Origin: Perognathus longimembris pacificus
Taxonomy: Eukaryota; Chordata; Mammalia; Rodentia; Heteromyidae
Reading direction: 5' to 3'
Assembly: GCF_023159225.1 (NCBI RefSeq)
Contig: NC_063169.1
Location: 55,267,934-55,331,933, forward strand
DNA length: 64,000 bases
Part shown: one piece after another, positions 1 through 52,300 of the stretch
Numbering within the stretch: position 1 is the stretch's first letter
Layout: each line of letters begins with the position of its first letter
Notes under the pieces: model-generated
Seen by the model: only the letters and a program-made list of their open reading frames with translations
The model's database searches: none
What the model was told of the DNA's origin: nothing
Position numbers and translations under genes: made by a program

Positions 1-16
1 GTTAACGGCAATTGGT

Positions 17-41645
<41,629 letters not shown>

Positions 41646-41711
41646 CTACAGAAGAACACAATGTTAACGGTAAGATTTATGGCAAAAATTTTGTTAAAAG
41701 ATAAACTGTTG

Positions 41712-41918
41712 GGCTAGGAATGTGGCCTAGTGGTAGAGTGCTCGCCTAGCATACATGAAGACTTGAGTTCAATTCCTCAGCACCACATATACAGAAAAAG
41801 CCAGAAGTGGCACTGTGGTTCAAGTGGTAGATTGCTAGTCTTGATCAAAAAGAAGCCGGTAGCTCAGGTCCTGAGGTCAAGCCACAGGACTGACCAAAAA
41901 AAAAAAAAAAAAAAAAGA
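41712..41918 (+). mobile_element. ID-like dimeric SINE
   Basis: GGGCTAGGAATGTGGCCTAG to an A(22) tail. Flanking AAAAGATAAACTGTTG and AAAAGATAAGCTGTCA are consistent with a target-site duplication. It lies 67 bases from exon 2. Confidence 0.93.
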
Positions 41919-42078
41919 TAAGCTGTCATTGAACTGTTTTTAACTTTTCCAAATGCTTGTCTAAAATATGGTATAACATTCTCAACCAATTTCTTCAAGC
42001 TTCATACTCATATGTTTAAAAACAAAAAGGCATTGATTTCATAAGATTTTCATTCTCTACAAAAATGCATGTACTAAA

Positions 42079-42101
42079 CAGTGTGTGTGTGCGCGCGCAC
42101 T
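42079..42101. repeat. (GT)n(GC)n alternating tract
   Basis: GTGTGTGTGTGCGCGCGCAC, alternating purine and pyrimidine, Z-DNA-prone in principle; at the tail side of a SINE. Confidence 0.9.
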
Positions 42102-42300
42102 GGTCCTGGGGCTTGAACTCAAGGCCTGGGCACTATCTCTGAGCTTTTTTTGCTCAGGGCTAGCACTCTATGACTTGAGCCACAGCACTTCCACCTTTTG
42201 GATGGTTAATTGGAGACAGGAGATTTCAAATTGTGACCCTCACATCCCAGCCTCCTGATATGCTAGGATTGCAGGTATGAGCCACCAACACCCAGTTTGT
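42101..42300 (-). mobile_element. 7SL-like + right-arm SINE
   Basis: Reverse copy, CTGGTCCTGGGGCTTGAACT to AGCCACCAACACCCAGTT. Confidence 0.9.
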
Positions 42301-42353
42301 ACCAAGCAATTTTGTTAAAAGAATTGGTTTTTCTTAAGACTCAATAAGCTGTC

Positions 42354-42738
42354 TGTAAGGTTTGACCAGAAAGGAAATCCTCCACCTGGTTCAGGCAGAA
42401 AGGAGTTTATTGGGGGGAAGGCAAACTGCCAGCCCACACAAAATGGAGGTGTGGGAAGAAAGAGGGGAAGGAAAAAGGGAAAAAAAGGGAAAAAAAAGAA
42501 AAAGAGGAAGAAAGAGTATGAGAAAAAAGGAAAGAGCCAAGGACTCATGTTGAACCGGATTATATAGGGAAAGGCGGGAGATCTAGCCAGGTAGATTGGA
42601 TGTGACCTCAGAGAAGCAGGAGGTAACTGCCTCCAGGTGTGCCAGTTATCTAGGTAACTCAGGTACTGGGCGCAGACTTAAACAGGTGGGGGGCATCTGC
42701 ATGGAGCCCTCCCTGGGGCGGACCTTATACCATCCACA
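42354..42738 (-). mobile_element. Probable solo LTR (endogenous retrovirus relic)
   Basis: Read on the minus strand it starts TGTGGATGG and ends CTTACA. It has a CCAAT box (42595-42599), a TATA-like box about 30 bases on (42559-42566), a long pyrimidine tract, and AATAAA at 42406-42411, about 150 bases after the TATA box. That is the U3-R-U5 order. No internal viral sequence is attached. Termini are approximate and I found no convincing target-site duplication; the family is not identified. Confidence 0.7.
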
Positions 42739-43152
42739 GTCTTTGTCATAAGCCTTATGTATATAGCTATGCCATCTTACTCTTTAAATAGTGGTTAAAT
42801 GATACAACAACATGAGAAAATGCTGAGGATATAAGAAGTGTAGGGATACATAATCTTAAGCATATAAACTTGGAGATGAACACTTTCAAAATTCTATCTG
42901 CTGTTTTATGTGAGACTAATAGCATTTTCCTAATTGTATTTCATATGGCCATACTACTTTTCTTTGATACATCAAAATTTTTAAGCATGTACACTTTCAA
43001 CAATATACATCAATCCTTCAAATCATTCTTTAAGTACATCTGTACTAGCTACAAGAAAATGTCAGACTCAAAAGAGGATTTCAGATGAGACTAAATGGTA
43101 ACTTAGAAAATGTGCACAGATTTACACTATACAGACATTTCATATTTATCTT

Positions 43153-43385
43153 TTTGTTTGTTTGTTTCTGGTCAGTTGTGAGGTTTGAAATTGGGACCTG
43201 GGTACTGTCCCCAAATATTTTTGCTCAAAGCTAGCGCTCTACCACTCTGAGCCACTTCCAGTTTTCTGGTGGCTAATTAGAGATAAGTCTCATGGACTTT
43301 CCTGCCTGGTTTGGCTTTGAACTGCAATTCTCAGATCTCAGCCTTCCAAGTAGCTAGTATAAGAGTGAGCCACCAGCACCCAGCT
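43153..43385 (-). mobile_element. 7SL-like + right-arm SINE
   Basis: Reverse copy with TTTG tail side; GAGCCACCAGCACCCAGCTC at the head. Confidence 0.9.
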
Positions 43386-44195
43386 CATATTCATCTTAAA
43401 ATAACAAACACTGGGTAGCTTTTCCAATAATGCAAATTCCTGTATATTATTTCTAACTTCAGTGCCTGTAACATTCAAGTAAAGGTAAGATACATTTGAG
43501 ATAGGGTACTAAGCCTGAAGAAAAGTATTCGCAGAACTGGAAAAAAAAAAAAAAAAAGCACCTCTCAATGGTTAAACAATATCACCCCAACAAAAACCAT
43601 TTATTTGCATGCACAGCAAATGTTTGTTAACTAATCAGCAGTGGTGGGAAATATTCCTTATTCTGCCACTACAGGGCCTGTACTTCTAAAAAGAGCAAAA
43701 GGAATTTAAAGTGGCCAATTGAGCCATTAAGGGAACTATGAGGAAGAGAAGGTACTATTAACCAAAGCAGGACATGGCCTTTCAGGCTAAGCAGGCTTTT
43801 TTAAAAATTACAATTATTATCCTAATCTATTTATACTTTTCTACCCACCAGATGCCTTTCAGGGAGTCATTACACATCTTAGAGAGTTTTGTTTATAAAA
43901 CAAAGCATTTCAAATATGCTAGGTACAACTAGGTAAAACAAGACCTAAAAAAGATCACAGTAATTTGTTGATAAGCAGGGGAAGATAATGAGGGAATGAT
44001 AAGAGATTGTATTCAACAAAGAGCCAAAATCTGAGGGGAAAGGGCAAGAAAGAATAATGGGAGTGGAGAATATGATCATAGGTAGCACATTATATGTATG
44101 GAAATGTCATGATGAAACCCCTTACATACATATATACACATATGTATTGTGTATGTTTATGTAAAGGCACATACATATATCAAACAAGAATAAAA

Positions 44196-44310
44196 GGCTC
44201 ATGGCCTATAATCCTAGATATTTAGGAAGCTATTTAGATCTGAGGGTTAGAAGCCAGCCTACACAGATAAATTAAGCCTTTTATCTCCAATTAATCATCA
44301 AAATGCCTGC
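44196..44310 (+). mobile_element. 7SL-like SINE, left part
   Basis: GGCTCATGGCCTATAATCCT to CTCCAATTAATCATCAAAAT; the right arm is missing. Confidence 0.75.
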
Positions 44311-44515
44311 TTGCATGGTGCTCTATCACTTAAGCCCTATTATGACTTTTTCACCCAGGTGGACCTTAAATCTTTATCTCCTCCCAATTTCTCATAGTTG
44401 AGATTGATATACTCACTGTATCCAGCCACTGGTATGAAGTCTCTCAAACCTTTTTGTCTAGCTTAGTCTCAAACTGTGATCCTCCTAATCTCTAAATCTA
44501 AAATTACATGCATAA
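44311..44515 (-). mobile_element. Degraded B1/7SL-like fragments
   Basis: GTGCTCTATCACTTAAGCCC, then TCCTCCTAATCTCTAAATCT wording in reverse; heavily worn, boundaries uncertain. Confidence 0.45.
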
Positions 44516-44611
44516 TTCAAGTAGGTAGACAGCTTCAGATTTTTTTAGATAAGTATCTAAAATATCGTATATTTGTATTTTCAAATGTAGACTCAAAAAA
44601 TGCACAAACCA

Positions 44612-45361
44612 TCATAAAGACATTTGCACATCCATGTTTATCGCTGCACAATTCACAATAGCCAAAATATGGAAACAACCCGGATGCTCCATTACAGATG
44701 AATGGATTAAAAAAAGTGGTACCTATACACAATGGAATACTATATAGCGATTAGAAATGATAAAATATTGGTATTCGCAGGGAAGTGGTCAGAACTTGGA
44801 CAAATAATGTTGAGCAAGACAAGCCTAGAACACAGAGAACAAAGGGGCATGGTTTCCTTGATATGAGACTGTTAGGGAGGGAGGAGGACAGTAGAGGCAG
44901 GTCCGCAAAACAACAAACTTCTTCTCAAATGGTATTTCCATATGTTTGTGTCAGCAACTTTACATTATGTATCTAAAACCAAACAACTACTAAACATAAA
45001 AAGTGTAGAATAAACCTATCAGTGGATCACAATAGCTCAACAGCTATGTTCACATGATCATACAAGATGAGGATAAACAAAAACAACTCCAAAAGAAGGA
45101 CACAGGAGGATTCTACTGTTGACGTTCTTTAAAGTTCTAGGTGAATTTCCTGTGGCGTACTCTACGGGTTACTATGTATGATTTTGGTACACTGGATATT
45201 GTATATATGCCTACCTGATCTAGAGAAGAGAAAGAAAAATGAGGGTGTAAGACATCACAAGAAATGTATTCACTGCCTTATTATGTAACTGTACCCCCTT
45301 TGCACAAAACCTTTTCAATAAAATTTAATTTAAAAAAAAAAGAAAGAATTGGACAGTAAAA
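44612..45361 (+). mobile_element. 5'-truncated L1, full 3' end
   Basis: Begins in the ORF2 end/3' UTR region (CACAATAGCCAAAATATGGA; ACACAATGGAATACTATATA) and ends AATAAAATTTAATTT plus an A tail. A 17-bp target-site duplication AAAAAATGCACAAACCA flanks it (44595-44611, 45362-45378). The tail has a second A run after GAAAGAATTGGACAGT. Confidence 0.92.
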
Positions 45362-45794
45362 AAAAAATGCACAAACCAAATACTTGGGTCACCTCTCTGC
45401 ACATTTTGTCTTAGATGATATTCTACAATTAATACTGGAAAATATCAATAGAATGTAAACAGCAAAACTTCAATAATGTCATCCCTTCATGTCACCAGCA
45501 AGTAGATAAGAATAGGAGGGGGAAAGAGGAGATAAAATTTCATGAAAAGCTAATTATATAGAGCAAAATAACTATATATTAATACTGTATGATGGTTCTA
45601 GAGAATTTCAACTGCCTACGATTGTGATAAATTATTATATATAAACTTTCTTTAATATCAGGAAATATGGTAACATCCATGAATTACAATACAGTAGCTT
45701 TTACACAATGTCTTATTTGGCCAAGTGACTCAAAGTACTGGGATAATTAGACCGTAACCAACATCTTCAAAAAGCACAAACTCTAAAATACCTC

Positions 45795-46100
45795 TTTCCC
45801 TTTGCTTTAGGTAAGACAAGCTGGTTCCTGTTTGGAGGCCTTTGTACTTGCTCTACCCTTAGTGTGCTTCCCCTCAGATCTTTGCTTGACTGATGCTCCT
45901 GTCATACAAGTCTTAGCTCAAATGTCATGACCTCAGAAGCTTCCTTGAGGCTCACAGTCAGTTTATTTGTGTTACTATCTCCAAGAGAATGAGTTACCAG
46001 AGAACAGGAAAGGCCACTAAACTCACAGTACATAGAACAACTTCTGACAGACAGGGCCAATTTAGATTTTTTGGCTGAATGAATGAACTTGAATCAGCTT
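45795..46100 (+). repeat. L2-like relic
   Basis: GGCCTTTGTACTTGCTCTAC, AGTCTTAGCTCAAATGTCAT and a GGCTGAATGAATGAA end follow the order of L2-type 3' ends. Diverged. Confidence 0.6.
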
Positions 46101-46182
46101 TGTCACATTCTTTCTCCAGTCCTATACACAGTCTATCGAGTTGACAGTGCTGATATACAGCCCACGTAATTTTACTATGCTT

Positions 46183-46390
46183 TGTTTGTTTTGTTTTTGT
46201 TGCCAGTCCTGGGGTGTGGACTAAGGGCCTGAGCACTGACCCTGGCTTCTTTTTGCTCAAGGCTAGCACTCTACCTCTTGAGCCACAGCGCCACTTCCAG
46301 CTTTTTTCTATATATGTGGTGCTGAGGAATCAAACCCAGGGCTTCATGTATACGAGGCGAGCACTTTACCACTAGGCCATATTCCCAGCC
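46183..46390 (-). mobile_element. ID-like dimeric SINE
   Basis: Reverse near-consensus copy. Flanks AATTTTACTATGCTTTG and AATTTTATTATGTTTTA suggest the target-site duplication. Confidence 0.93.
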
Positions 46391-46587
46391 GCAATTTTAT
46401 TATGTTTTAGGGAATGAACTTCTAAGTCTCTTTCAAGACTCTAAGCTTTTCCTCTCAATCTTACTTAGATCAATCTCTTCTACTCCACATTTTTGCATTT
46501 CTCTCCTAAAACATCAGTTTAGCCTATATCTGACTATTAAAGTTACATCCTTCCATCTGACCCACCTTAAGAGCCTCCTCATTCTTT

Positions 46588-46732
46588 TTTTTTAAATTAA
46601 GTTTGTTGACTATAATGACACAGAGCCTGCTATGTAGCCCAAGCTGGCAGTGCCTTGAACTTAACAATCCTCCTGCCTCTACCCCTCAAGTGCTAGGGTT
46701 ATAGGTATGCTACACGGTATCAAACTGAAGTA
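46588..46732 (-). mobile_element. B1 SINE
   Basis: GCCTGCTATGTAGCCCAAGC, CTTAACAATCCTCCTGCCTC and GGGTTATAGGTATGCTAC: reverse B1. Confidence 0.8.
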
Positions 46733-46734
46733 TA

Positions 46735-47895
46735 TTTTAACTGGTACATACAAATATAAAAATTGTACATATTGTGGGTAATATGAAATGTTTTGATACA
46801 TGTGTGCATTGTATAAGACTTAATTCCAGCTGAACATATCTGCTTAAATATCATTTCTTTACAGTGAAAACTTTCAAATTCCTTTCTTCTAGCTTTTTGA
46901 AGTATACAGTAAAATAAGGTTATCTACACTCTTGTGCAATAACAGCACATTAGTTACAACTTCTTGCTCCTATTTAATTGTAACTTAGAACCCACTGGTT
47001 GACAATCTTTCCTGTCTATCCTCCTTCCCTGTTCTATGACCTCATTCTACTCTCAATTTCTTTGTAACCAACCATTTTAGATTCCATATGAGTTAGATCA
47101 TGCAGTATTCATCTCCAATTCCATCCATGTCATCACAAATGAAGATTTCCTTCTTTGTGATGGCTGAATAGTATTCCATTGAGTGTATCTTCTTCATCCA
47201 GAGTAGCTGATGAATACCTAAGCTGCTTTCATTTCTTAGCTATTGTGAATAGTGTTCATAAACACTGGAATGCAGATGTCTCTTTGACATACTGATTTCA
47301 TTTCCTTTACTTATACACCAAGTAGTGGGATTGCTGGGCCAATGTGATAGTTCTAGTCTTTATATTTTGAGGAAGTTACATACTGATTCCACAATGGCTG
47401 TACAAATTTACATGCCCACTTATAGGGTACAGCTAAACTCAGGTCTATGATCTTTTCTCCATATCCTCACCACTATATGCATAAGTATGAAACTAGACTA
47501 CTATAGAGCCCCAGTTACAAAATATCAACTTAAAATAGTTTAAAGACTTAAATGCAATAAAGGAAACCATGAAATTTGTAGAAGAAAATATGGAAATACT
47601 TCAGGACATTGGAATGTATAAAAATTTATTGAAGCCTCCAATAGCACAGTAAAATAGACAAATAGCATTATATCAAATTTAAATATTTCTGTACAGCAAA
47701 CAAAACAATCAGCAGAGTAAAAAAGCACCTCAGGAGTATGGGAAGACTATTTGCAAACCATATATCTTAATACTCAGAATAAAGATGCCCAAAACCTCAA
47801 AAAGAAAAAAATTACGAAAAGGCAATAGGCTTTAACAGGCATTTCTCAAAGAAGACATTGAAATGGCCAACAGGTATGAGTGTGTGTGTATAATA
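46735..47895 (-). mobile_element. Old L1 with 5' inversion (twin-primed)
   Basis: 46735-47480 is antisense of an L1MA-type 3' UTR and ORF2 end (GGCTGAATAGTATTCCATTG; GGGATTGCTGGGCCAATGTG). 47481-47895 is sense of a more upstream part of ORF2 (AAGACTTAAATGCAATAAAG; CATTTCTCAAAGAAGACATT). This is one minus-strand insertion whose 5' part is inverted. No intact reading frame. Confidence 0.85.
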
Positions 47896-47964
47896 TTCAT
47901 CATCCTGTATTATCTTCTATCTTACAAATCCATAACAACAAAAAAAAACCCAAAAAAATTTTTT

Positions 47965-48190
47965 GTGTGTGCTGGTACTGAGGTTTGAACTCAGGGCCTG
48001 GTGATGTCCCTTAGCTCTTTTGCTCAAGGCTGGTGCTCTACCAATTGAGCTATAGCTCTATTTCTGGTTTTCTGGTGGCTAGTTGGAGATAAGTAAGAGT
48101 CTCAGACCTTCCTGCCCAAGCTGGCTTCAAACCAGGATCCTCAGATCTCAATCTCCTGAGTAGTTAGGATTACAGAGGTGGCCTGGCCAA
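47965..48190 (-). mobile_element. 7SL-like + right-arm SINE
   Basis: Reverse copy, GTGCTGGTACTGAGGTTTGA to GGATTACAGAGGTGGCC. Confidence 0.9.
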
Positions 48191-48199
48191 TTATTATTA

Positions 48200-48345
48200 T
48201 ATATTTTATTCATTCATTCAGCCAGCCAGTAAGCAGTATGAACTCAGGGGCTCCAGCTATGGTGGCTTGCTTGCTTGCCTGCCTGGCAATCTACCACTCG
48301 AGCCCACTTTCAGCCTGGATTTTTGCTGCAACCAGAGCATGGTTT
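48200..48345 (-). mobile_element. SINE fragment with CTTGC repeats
   Basis: GAACTCAGGGGCTCCAGCTA and TCTACCACTCGAGCCCACTT are right-arm wording with GCTTGCTTGCCTGCCTGG inside. Confidence 0.55.
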
Positions 48346-49621
48346 AGTCTTTACTGTACTACAACATGTTCCATCTGAGTTACTTGAATTATCTGTATAA
48401 TTACAACCACACTACACACTGCCACTAACCTCCCTCCACTAAGCTTCTTAGGATAGGGCCTATGGCTAAGTTATGCCAGAATCTATTATAAGCTCCACCA
48501 CAATTCTTTGCACAAGGTTAATGTCCACAGCCACTGAATTTACCAAGTCCATTCTGTTAGTCTTTATCATCATTTCTTTAAAAATTAAACACTTTCTAAT
48601 AATAAATGTTGCTTTGCTCTGATAGTTTTTATTACATATGATGCAGGAACTTTTTTTTAAGTCATCTTTAGCATTGTAGTACACTGATGCTAAGGAAAAC
48701 ATGTCAAGTAGAAAACTCAAGGGTAAAGAGGACAGAGGAAATAACATATAAGCCCAGACATCCCCAAAGTGGCTGCTTTCTTATCTCTAGCATTTCCCAT
48801 TGTTTTAAAAATGTTTTCATTTAAATATTCAGCACCATCCAACAAATAAGCAAATAACTTATATCACTGCTATATTCATCAATTTACACTCCTAAGTGGC
48901 TTGCTATTTGCTATTCTTTGGTGACCAACTCCACTGCTAAATCTTCTTAAAATAAGGTCTAAAATGAAATGCAATGGGACCAATCCGTTTGAGAAACTTA
49001 CCAGTTGTACTAGAGCAAATAGTTCATCTCACTTTCACTACATTTCTTATCTAAAACCTTTTATTGCTTATGACTGTAATTCCAAATCTAGAGATCAAGG
49101 TCCCTTTATTTGCTTTCTGCTGATAGGATTTTTTTTCTTAATACTTGGTCCTCTCTCTTCCCCTCTCTCCCTCCCCTCCTCCAAATCATTATCCATTCCT
49201 TTCCATTTTATGTTTCAACCACTGTCCTGCTTTCTGCTTCAAATACTTCCCCAAGAGTATGTCCTCATTTAAAGAAAATTGTTCTTATACTGTGATGTTG
49301 ACATAAGAATGTATTAAAAAATTTTAAATGTGTAGAATATGTCATAGAGTACTATAGCTACATAGCAACACTAGACTTTTCTTGATATATATCAGATAAT
49401 GAAACACAGAAACGTTAGAAAAAACATACACAAAAACAATGTTAACATGTCAATTAGCTCAATTTAGCCGTTCCACAATGCATACGTATTACAAAGTATG
49501 TTGTACATGACAAATGTACATAATTTTACTTGTCAACTTAAAAAATAAAGAAAAGTAAAAATGAAGAAAGAAAACGTATCTGACTTGTATTGATTTCCTT
49601 TTACATAAAAAGGTTTATTTT

Positions 49622-49860
49622 GCTGGGTGTTGGTGGTTCATGCCTGTAATCCTAGCTCCTTGAGAAGCTAAGATCTGAGGATTGTGGTTTGAAGCCAGCC
49701 CGAGAGGAAAGTCTGAGACTCTTATCTCCAATTAACTATCAAAAAAGCCAGAGATGGAGCTGTGGCTCAAGTAGTACAGTATTAGACATTAGCAAAAAAG
49801 AAAAAAAAAAACCCTCAAAAAAACTCAGGGATAGCATTCAGGCCCCCCCCCCCCCCCAGA
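49622..49860 (+). mobile_element. 7SL-like + right-arm SINE ending in C(16)
   Basis: GCTGGGTGTTGGTGGTTCAT to ATTCAGGCC where C(16) replaces the usual end of the right arm. Confidence 0.9.
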
Positions 49861-50113
49861 ATATATTTCTCAAAACTAAAGCTACAAATGTTTTCTGTAA
49901 TGTTTCTGAAGAAAGTATTTAAATACATACCCACATTTTTCCCTTCCTGACATAATCATAAAAACTTAGTAAAAGAACTCACAGTCACAACATACATTAT
50001 GCTATAGAATCTAGACTTTATATTCAAAAGGCAGACTTTACTGTACATGCTGAGTAAATGCACCATAAAGAATATGTTGAATCAAATAACAGAAAAAGGA
50101 CTTGAGAGGCACT

Positions 50114-50160
50114 CTTGCTCTCTCGCTCGCACTGGCTTGCGCTCGCTCTTGCTCTCTTTC
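50114..50160. repeat. GCTC/TCGC imperfect repeat
   Basis: TTGCTCTCTCGCTCGC followed by CTTGCGCTCGCTCTTGCTCT: CpG-rich by local standards, at the tail side of a SINE. Confidence 0.85.
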
Positions 50161-50350
50161 CAATCCTGGGACTTGAACTCTGGGCCTGGGCTCTGTCCCT
50201 GAGCTTCCTTTTGCTCAAGGCTAGCACTCTACCAACTTGAGCCACAGTGCCATTTCTGGCCTTTTCTGTTTATGTGAAACTGAGGAGTCGAACCTACAGC
50301 TTCATGCATGCTAGGTAAGCACTGTACCACTTAGCCACATTCCTAGCCTG
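50160..50350 (-). mobile_element. ID-like dimeric SINE
   Basis: Reverse copy, CAATCCTGGGACTTGAACTC to CACATTCCTAGCCT. Confidence 0.9.
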
Positions 50351-50569
50351 AGAGGCTTTTTCATGTTTATGGAGTTATTGAACTTTGGAGAAGCATAGGT
50401 AATTAAGAAGATTTGGTTTAGCAATTCCTGATTCCTGGTTCTACACCTATAAACTATTTTATTTAGGCCATCACTGACAGTCTATACTGATAAGAGTAAC
50501 ACACAGAGACCAACAAATATTTTACTAGCTACAACTAGTATCACAATCACTGGTTATCTACACAAATAA

Positions 50570-50720
50570 ACACTTCTGTGGGCCTCAACAAGTAATCACT
50601 ACTCTTAACATACTATTCTACAGATAAAACAATGAATCTTTTGGTAACTAGATTAAGGATATACAGCAAATAATAGAAATTATACTGAAGATCATGCTCT
50701 GAATTACTCACTTTCTTTAT
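50570..50720 (+). repeat. MIR-like relic (weak)
   Basis: TATTCTACAGATAAAACAATGA and GGTAACTAGATTAAGGATAT recall the MIR ATTTTACAGATGAGGAAAC part; low identity. Confidence 0.4.
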
Positions 50721-51461
50721 GAGGGATATTTGCCTAGTTCTACTACATTGTATCATAAAACAAGAGCTAAGTTTTTGACCAGTGAATGTCAGAATTAAGT
50801 TTTGTACTACTGGTGTTTGCTTTGTTTTGGGGGTACTGGGGACTGAACCTAGGCTATCTTATCAGAATCAAGGTGCTTGATATGAATCCGTGTCATTCAT
50901 CTCAAGTTCCCTAAAAAAAGTAAAGGGTTGCATTCTGGCACTAAGACCTGTTCTAGTGCAAGTGATATTTCTCAAAATGCAAATTTCACATAGTCTAATA
51001 ACAACACCAACTACCCTCTGGACACATCTAATCTTTAAAACTGATTCTGTAAAGAGCCAGACACATTGTCAGACACGTGACTTCTTTGAAATGACAAATG
51101 TATATTTAAATACTAATTATTATGACAGTCAAATACATATAAAATTGCCATGTTGGGGACTTATATAAAAATAATTAAGTCACCTGAGTCACTGGCAAAA
51201 CTCTTCCCTGTAATCTAATGCCAAAGGAAAAAATATCTGTGATGAAACAACTATCAGTATTTGTATTTTGTAACTCTTACTTTTTTTGAATTGAATATCT
51301 GATAATTAAAGATATTCCTTGTTTACTAATATTTTACTTTGCAATATTTTACTTCCCTATAAGAAAGGATCAATTAAATAAATAGAGGAAGATGGGAAGA
51401 GCCATAGGAGGAAAGAGAAAGGTATAAAGATCATTTGTTTTGTAAGCAATATTTTAGAAAC

Positions 51462-51650
51462 AGCCAGGCTGATGGCTCATACCTGTAACCCTAGCTACTA
51501 AGGAAGCTGAGATCTGAGAGGAGTTGTTTGAAACTAGCCACTTAAAAGCCAGAAGTAGAGCTGTGGCTTAAGTGGTATATAGCTCAAGCCTTGAGCAAAT
51601 GTCCAGGCTCTGAGTTCAAGCACCATGACCAGCATACACACACATAAAAA
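51462..51650 (+). mobile_element. 7SL-like + right-arm SINE
   Basis: AGCCAGGCTGATGGCTCATA to CACACACATAAAAAAAA, with a middle deletion. Confidence 0.88.
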
Positions 51651-52097
51651 AAAATGTTTAGAAATATAACTAGCTCCCCAAATAATAAACATCATGTGTC
51701 CTGAAACTAGGAATACTACATAAAAGAGATAAAACTTGGAAAATAAAAATAATCCAAGTACTATGGGCCTATTATACTATGCATAATTACCACTTGTTCC
51801 TTGGCATTTTACTTAAGTAGAAAGTGCTAAGGCATGAACAGAATTCAGTGTCAGTCTACTCAATTCACTAAGGTTTATTACTATCTTACTTTCTAATTTT
51901 TACCACTGTGTGCTGGTATAATTTGAGGATACAGGTAGAACATAGAAGTTTTGTTGAAGAGCTCTTTACTGATCCAGGTTTATTTTCCTAGACTGAAGTT
52001 ATGACTATGCTTCACACTCAGAAACATATTCAAACACCCTCAACTCATGATGAAAAAAGGTCTCAGAATCTTCTAAAAGTCTGTATCTTTTTTCCTA

Positions 52098-52300
52098 GGG
52101 GAATAATAATAGTAATAGTTAACGGCTATTTAGGACTATTCTAAGTATCAGGTACTATTCTAGGTACTTTAAAATTTCAAATGGTCTTCAAACAATCTCA
52201 TGAAGTACAATCTTTAGAGAAAGTTAAGGCACAAAGCATTTAGTTGTGACTAGGTAGTAAAGTGGAGCTAGCTAGTAAGAACTGTGATTGCCAATCTTAT
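52098..52300 (+). repeat. MIR relic
   Basis: AATAATAATAGTAATAGTTA, GGTACTATTCTAGGTACTTT, AAGTTAAGGCACAAAGC and TAGTAAAGTGGAGCTAGC keep the MIR order across 200 bases. Confidence 0.8.

Noticed and set aside
48964..49272. 102-codon plus-strand open frame
   Set aside because: Translation of a CCTC-rich, probably L2-type relic; no protein similarity.
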